Positions 7,889-10,115 of a stretch of 10,115 nucleotides of DNA are shown piece after piece. Made by a program: the position numbers and the translations under genes. This DNA comes from Synechococcus sp. CO36386bin_37. Its GTDB lineage: Bacteria; Cyanobacteriota; Cyanobacteriia; PCC-6307; Cyanobiaceae. The notes under the pieces were generated by a model, which worked only from the letters and a program-made list of their open reading frames with translations, was not told where the DNA came from and searched no databases. The DNA lies in assembly GCA_011525445.1 (NCBI GenBank), contig WTGE01000322.1:1-10115 (forward strand), in the 5' to 3' direction. The first letter of the stretch is position 1. Each line of letters starts with the position of its first letter.

Positions 7889-8862
7889 TAGATGTTGCCC
7901 TGAAGAAAGAGTTCACCAATGAGCTCGTCAATCGGCGGATCATTCACCTCCAGGTCATGCACCTCAAAGCGTTCCAAAAGCTGAGCCACAACACTCGTGA
8001 GTTCTTGCGGTTGGACGCGCAAGTGCACTTCGCAATCACAACAGCTCTCCAACTTGCCAAGTCCAGCAAAAGCTTCGGCCGGAACGGGTTCAGCGAGTTC
8101 AAGACGAACATGGCGCTCAGGAGCAAGCCTGGTTGCCAGATGGTCGAGCGGCCCATCATGAAAGAGGTGTCCCTGATGAATCAACAACACTCGCGGACAC
8201 AAGGCAGTGATGTCTGCCATGTAATGGCTCGTCAACAGAACCGTTGCACCCGATCGACGATTGTAGTCAGCCAAAAAATGACGAACCCTGGATTGGGCGT
8301 TCACATCCAACCCTAGGGTTGGTTCATCCAAGAACAAAACATCAGGCTGATGAAGTAATGCAGCAAGAAGTTCAGCCTTCATCCTCTGCCCCAAAGAAAG
8401 CTTACGAACAGGGCGAGTGAGCTCCTCGCCCAACTCCAAGAGATCAGACAATTCGGCGATCCGTCGGCGAGCCTCACGGTCACTGATGCCATAAACCGCA
8501 GCATTCACGCGTAATGAATCCATCGGAGGCAAATCCCAGAGCAGCTGCTGCTTCTGCCCCATCACCAAGGTGATTCGTCGCAAAAAATCAGGATGGCGAC
8601 GTTGGGGTTGATGACCGGCAACCTCAACATGACCAGCGCTGGGATGAATCAATCCACACAACATTTTCAACGTTGTTGTTTTGCCCGCGCCATTCGCACC
8701 CAGAAAGCCAACCATTTCTCCAGGGGCAATGCTGAAGGAAACATCGCGAACGGCATTCACATCGCGATGCCTGCGACGACTGAAATGCTGAAGGGTTCCC
8801 AGCAACCCTGGTTGCTTATCAGCAATCCGATAGATCTTGGAAAGGTGTTCAACTTCGATCAA
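7888..8862 (-). CDS. ABC exporter ATP-binding protein (COG4586-like)
   Basis: A 324-residue cytoplasmic ATPase that powers the two ABC-2 permeases. All catalytic motifs are present: Walker A GANGAGKT (55-62), Q-loop glutamine in VMGQKQ (around 103), signature LSLGQ (155-159), Walker B VLFLDE (175-180), D-loop GLD (184-186) and switch His213 in TSHYM. An insertion with HFSRRRHRDVNAVRDV near residues 26-41 is usual for this subfamily. About 90 residues follow the ATPase core and contain a Cys-Cys-x-Cys-x-x-His cluster (274-280). The only possible start is the TTG at 8862: an in-frame TGA lies about 30 bases upstream and no ATG or GTG intervenes. First gene of the operon, divergent from the second MscS gene across 118 bp. 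Cargo unknown. Confidence 0.93.
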   Translation of the reverse strand: MIEVEHLSKIYRIADKQPGLLGTLQHFSRRRHRDVNAVRDVSFSIAPGEMVGFLGANGAGKTTTLKMLCGLIHPSAGHVEVAGHQPQRRHPDFLRRITLVMGQKQQLLWDLPPMDSLRVNAAVYGISDREARRRIAELSDLLELGEELTRPVRKLSLGQRMKAELLAALLHQPDVLFLDEPTLGLDVNAQSRVRHFLADYNRRSGATVLLTSHYMADITALCPRVLLIHQGHLFHDGPLDHLATRLAPERHVRLELAEPVPAEAFAGLGKLESCCDCEVHLRVQPQELTSVVAQLLERFEVHDLEVNDPPIDELIGELFLQGNI

Positions 8863-8980
8863 AGCGCTGACATCAACAAGATCTCTTTGCCATCAACGGT
8901 ATTGCACATCAGCACCTGAAAAAGCGACAGCAGATGGAGGCCACCGGAAGGCCGCTGAATCAAAAGGCAAACTGTGATGT
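8863..8980. promoter_or_regulatory. divergent promoter region, ABC exporter operon / MscS-like gene
   Basis: A 118-bp spacer between two divergent starts that must supply promoters to both units. On the minus strand TGTGCAATAC is a poor extended -10 candidate. On the plus strand I see no convincing pair of boxes. A small GGCC...GGCC inverted repeat (4-bp stem, near 8944-8954) is too weak to call an operator. Confidence 0.35.
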
Positions 8981-10087
8981 GTGGAGCAGCAGGGTTCAGA
9001 GGTGAAACAACAGATCGTGAAGGACATGCTCGGGATTCATTCCAATGCCGGGGTGCTTGCTGGCAGCGTAGGACTGCTGATTCTCTGGCTGGTTCTGATC
9101 GTGATTGAGCGCCGTGGTCGGCGCCTGGCGGCCGAACTCGCTCAATCCATCCGCAAACCCTTACTGATCGGGCTCGGCGCTTCTCTGTACCTGGGTTGGC
9201 TCGGACAACAAATCGCGGACCGAATCGCCTGGCTCAACGACAGCAATACGTTGAAATTGTCGGCCACCATTACGATTTTGGCGGTGATGTGGGCAGCCAA
9301 CCGAGTTGGCCACGCCCTTCTGTCAAGCCAACGATTTGAGCATTGGCTGCAGATGGAAGATCCAAAAGATCGGGGGATGGCAACGAGCTTTCTTCTACGG
9401 ATCTACACCATTCTGGTACTGATTCTCGGCGCTGGTGCCTTGATGGTGACCTTTGGAATTCCGGCAACGGCAGTCGCTGCCGTTGGCGGTGGTGCAGGAG
9501 TAGGGCTTGCATTTGGCACACAAAACATCTCCCAGAACTTCTTCTCTGGGTTCATGCTGTTCTTCAACCGCCCCTTCAAGGAAGGAGATTGGATCAGCAC
9601 CAATGGAATGGAAGGAACAGTCGAAAAGATCGGTTGGTATCACACACGCATCCGCACATTCGAGCGCAGGCCGATGTTCATCCCCAACGCCGTTTTTGCC
9701 ACAAACAGTATTGTCAATCCCGGCCAGATGTACAACCGAAGGATCAAGGCCAATATTGGATTGAGATATGAAGACATCACAGCAATCGAAGAGATCACCC
9801 AACAAGTGCGTCAATTACTCCGAGAACATCCCGCCATCGATCAGGATCAGACCATTCTCGTTCACTTCAATGCATGGGAAAGTTCATCGCTCAACATGCA
9901 GGTGTATTGCTTCACCAAAACAACAAACTGGAACGAATGGCTTGACATACAGCAAAACATATTTTTAAACATTGCGACCATCGTCAAAGCCAACAATGCC
10001 GACTTCGCCTTTGACTGCACCACCCTATACCCCGCTCCAAACCTGAAACCAACAGAATTATTCTCAAATCCCAGCAACAAAGCTTAG
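8981..10087 (+). CDS. MscS-family mechanosensitive ion channel, short form (368 aa)
   Basis: A second channel of the MscS family, clearly different from the one at 5015. Hydrophobic segments lie near residues 23-42, 60-78, 93-108 and 138-160. The pore helix (about 163-195) contains VGGGAGVGLAFGTQNISQNF, then FFNRPFKEGDWI leading into the beta domain with GMEGTVEKIGWYHTRIRTF and the IPNAVFATNSIVN element (234-246). These fit MscS more closely than the long paralogue does. The alpha/beta domain continues to about 350 and ends in a short polar tail. The GTG at 8981 is the first start after an in-frame TGA at 8975. In-frame GTG at 9002 and ATG at 9026 are alternatives; none has a strong ribosome binding site. 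Expected role: emergency release of solutes on osmotic downshift. Not adjacent to any other plus-strand gene in the window. Confidence 0.92.
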   Translation: MEQQGSEVKQQIVKDMLGIHSNAGVLAGSVGLLILWLVLIVIERRGRRLAAELAQSIRKPLLIGLGASLYLGWLGQQIADRIAWLNDSNTLKLSATITILAVMWAANRVGHALLSSQRFEHWLQMEDPKDRGMATSFLLRIYTILVLILGAGALMVTFGIPATAVAAVGGGAGVGLAFGTQNISQNFFSGFMLFFNRPFKEGDWISTNGMEGTVEKIGWYHTRIRTFERRPMFIPNAVFATNSIVNPGQMYNRRIKANIGLRYEDITAIEEITQQVRQLLREHPAIDQDQTILVHFNAWESSSLNMQVYCFTKTTNWNEWLDIQQNIFLNIATIVKANNADFAFDCTTLYPAPNLKPTELFSNPSNKA

Positions 10088-10115
10088 ACACCAGAAACCA
10101 TACAGTTGCCTTACT

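Noticed and set aside
6302..8862. Exporter operon as partner of the solute-binding lipoprotein
   Set aside because: The permeases are ABC-2 exporter type, which do not use MalE-like binding proteins, and the genes are on the opposite strand.

Overview
The window looks like chromosomal DNA from a cyanobacterium, most likely a marine picocyanobacterium of the Synechococcus/Cyanobium type. That placement is a judgement from protein style, roughly balanced base composition, frequent GTG/TTG starts, weak Shine-Dalgarno sites and tight packing. No marker gene here proves it. There are no rRNAs, tRNAs, CRISPR arrays, transposases or phage genes.

Layout: (1) Bases 2-1510 (+) are the 3' three quarters of ligA, the NAD+-dependent DNA ligase, cut by the left edge. 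(2) Thirteen bases later, on the same strand, comes a DUF389 multi-pass membrane protein (1524-2639). Its stop overlaps the start of a small, unrecognised 57-codon ORF (2636-2809) that has a good ribosome binding site. (3) Bases 2810-3029 are non-coding and hold a 19-bp tandem repeat and a small hairpin. (4) A TVP38/TMEM64 (VTT domain) membrane protein lies on the minus strand (3030-3665). (5) A 90-bp divergent spacer separates it from a lipoprotein ABC-type solute-binding protein (3756-5018, +), which overlaps by ATGA with an MscS-type channel gene (5015-6391, +). (6) A three-gene minus-strand operon, reading 8862 to 6302, encodes an ABC exporter: ATPase, permease and permease, with junctions of -1 and 0 bp. 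Its last gene overlaps the end of the MscS gene tail-to-tail by 90 bp. (7) A second, different MscS-family channel (8981-10087, +) is transcribed divergently from the exporter operon.

Apart from ligA and the small ORF, every product is predicted to be in or on a membrane: two MscS channels, a DUF389 protein, a VTT-domain protein, a lipid-anchored binding protein and an ABC-2 exporter. This suggests an envelope or osmotic-homeostasis neighbourhood, but no shared pathway is shown directly. The most unusual items are the orphan solute-binding lipoprotein translationally coupled to an MscS channel, the small gene after DUF389, and the 90-bp antisense coding overlap.
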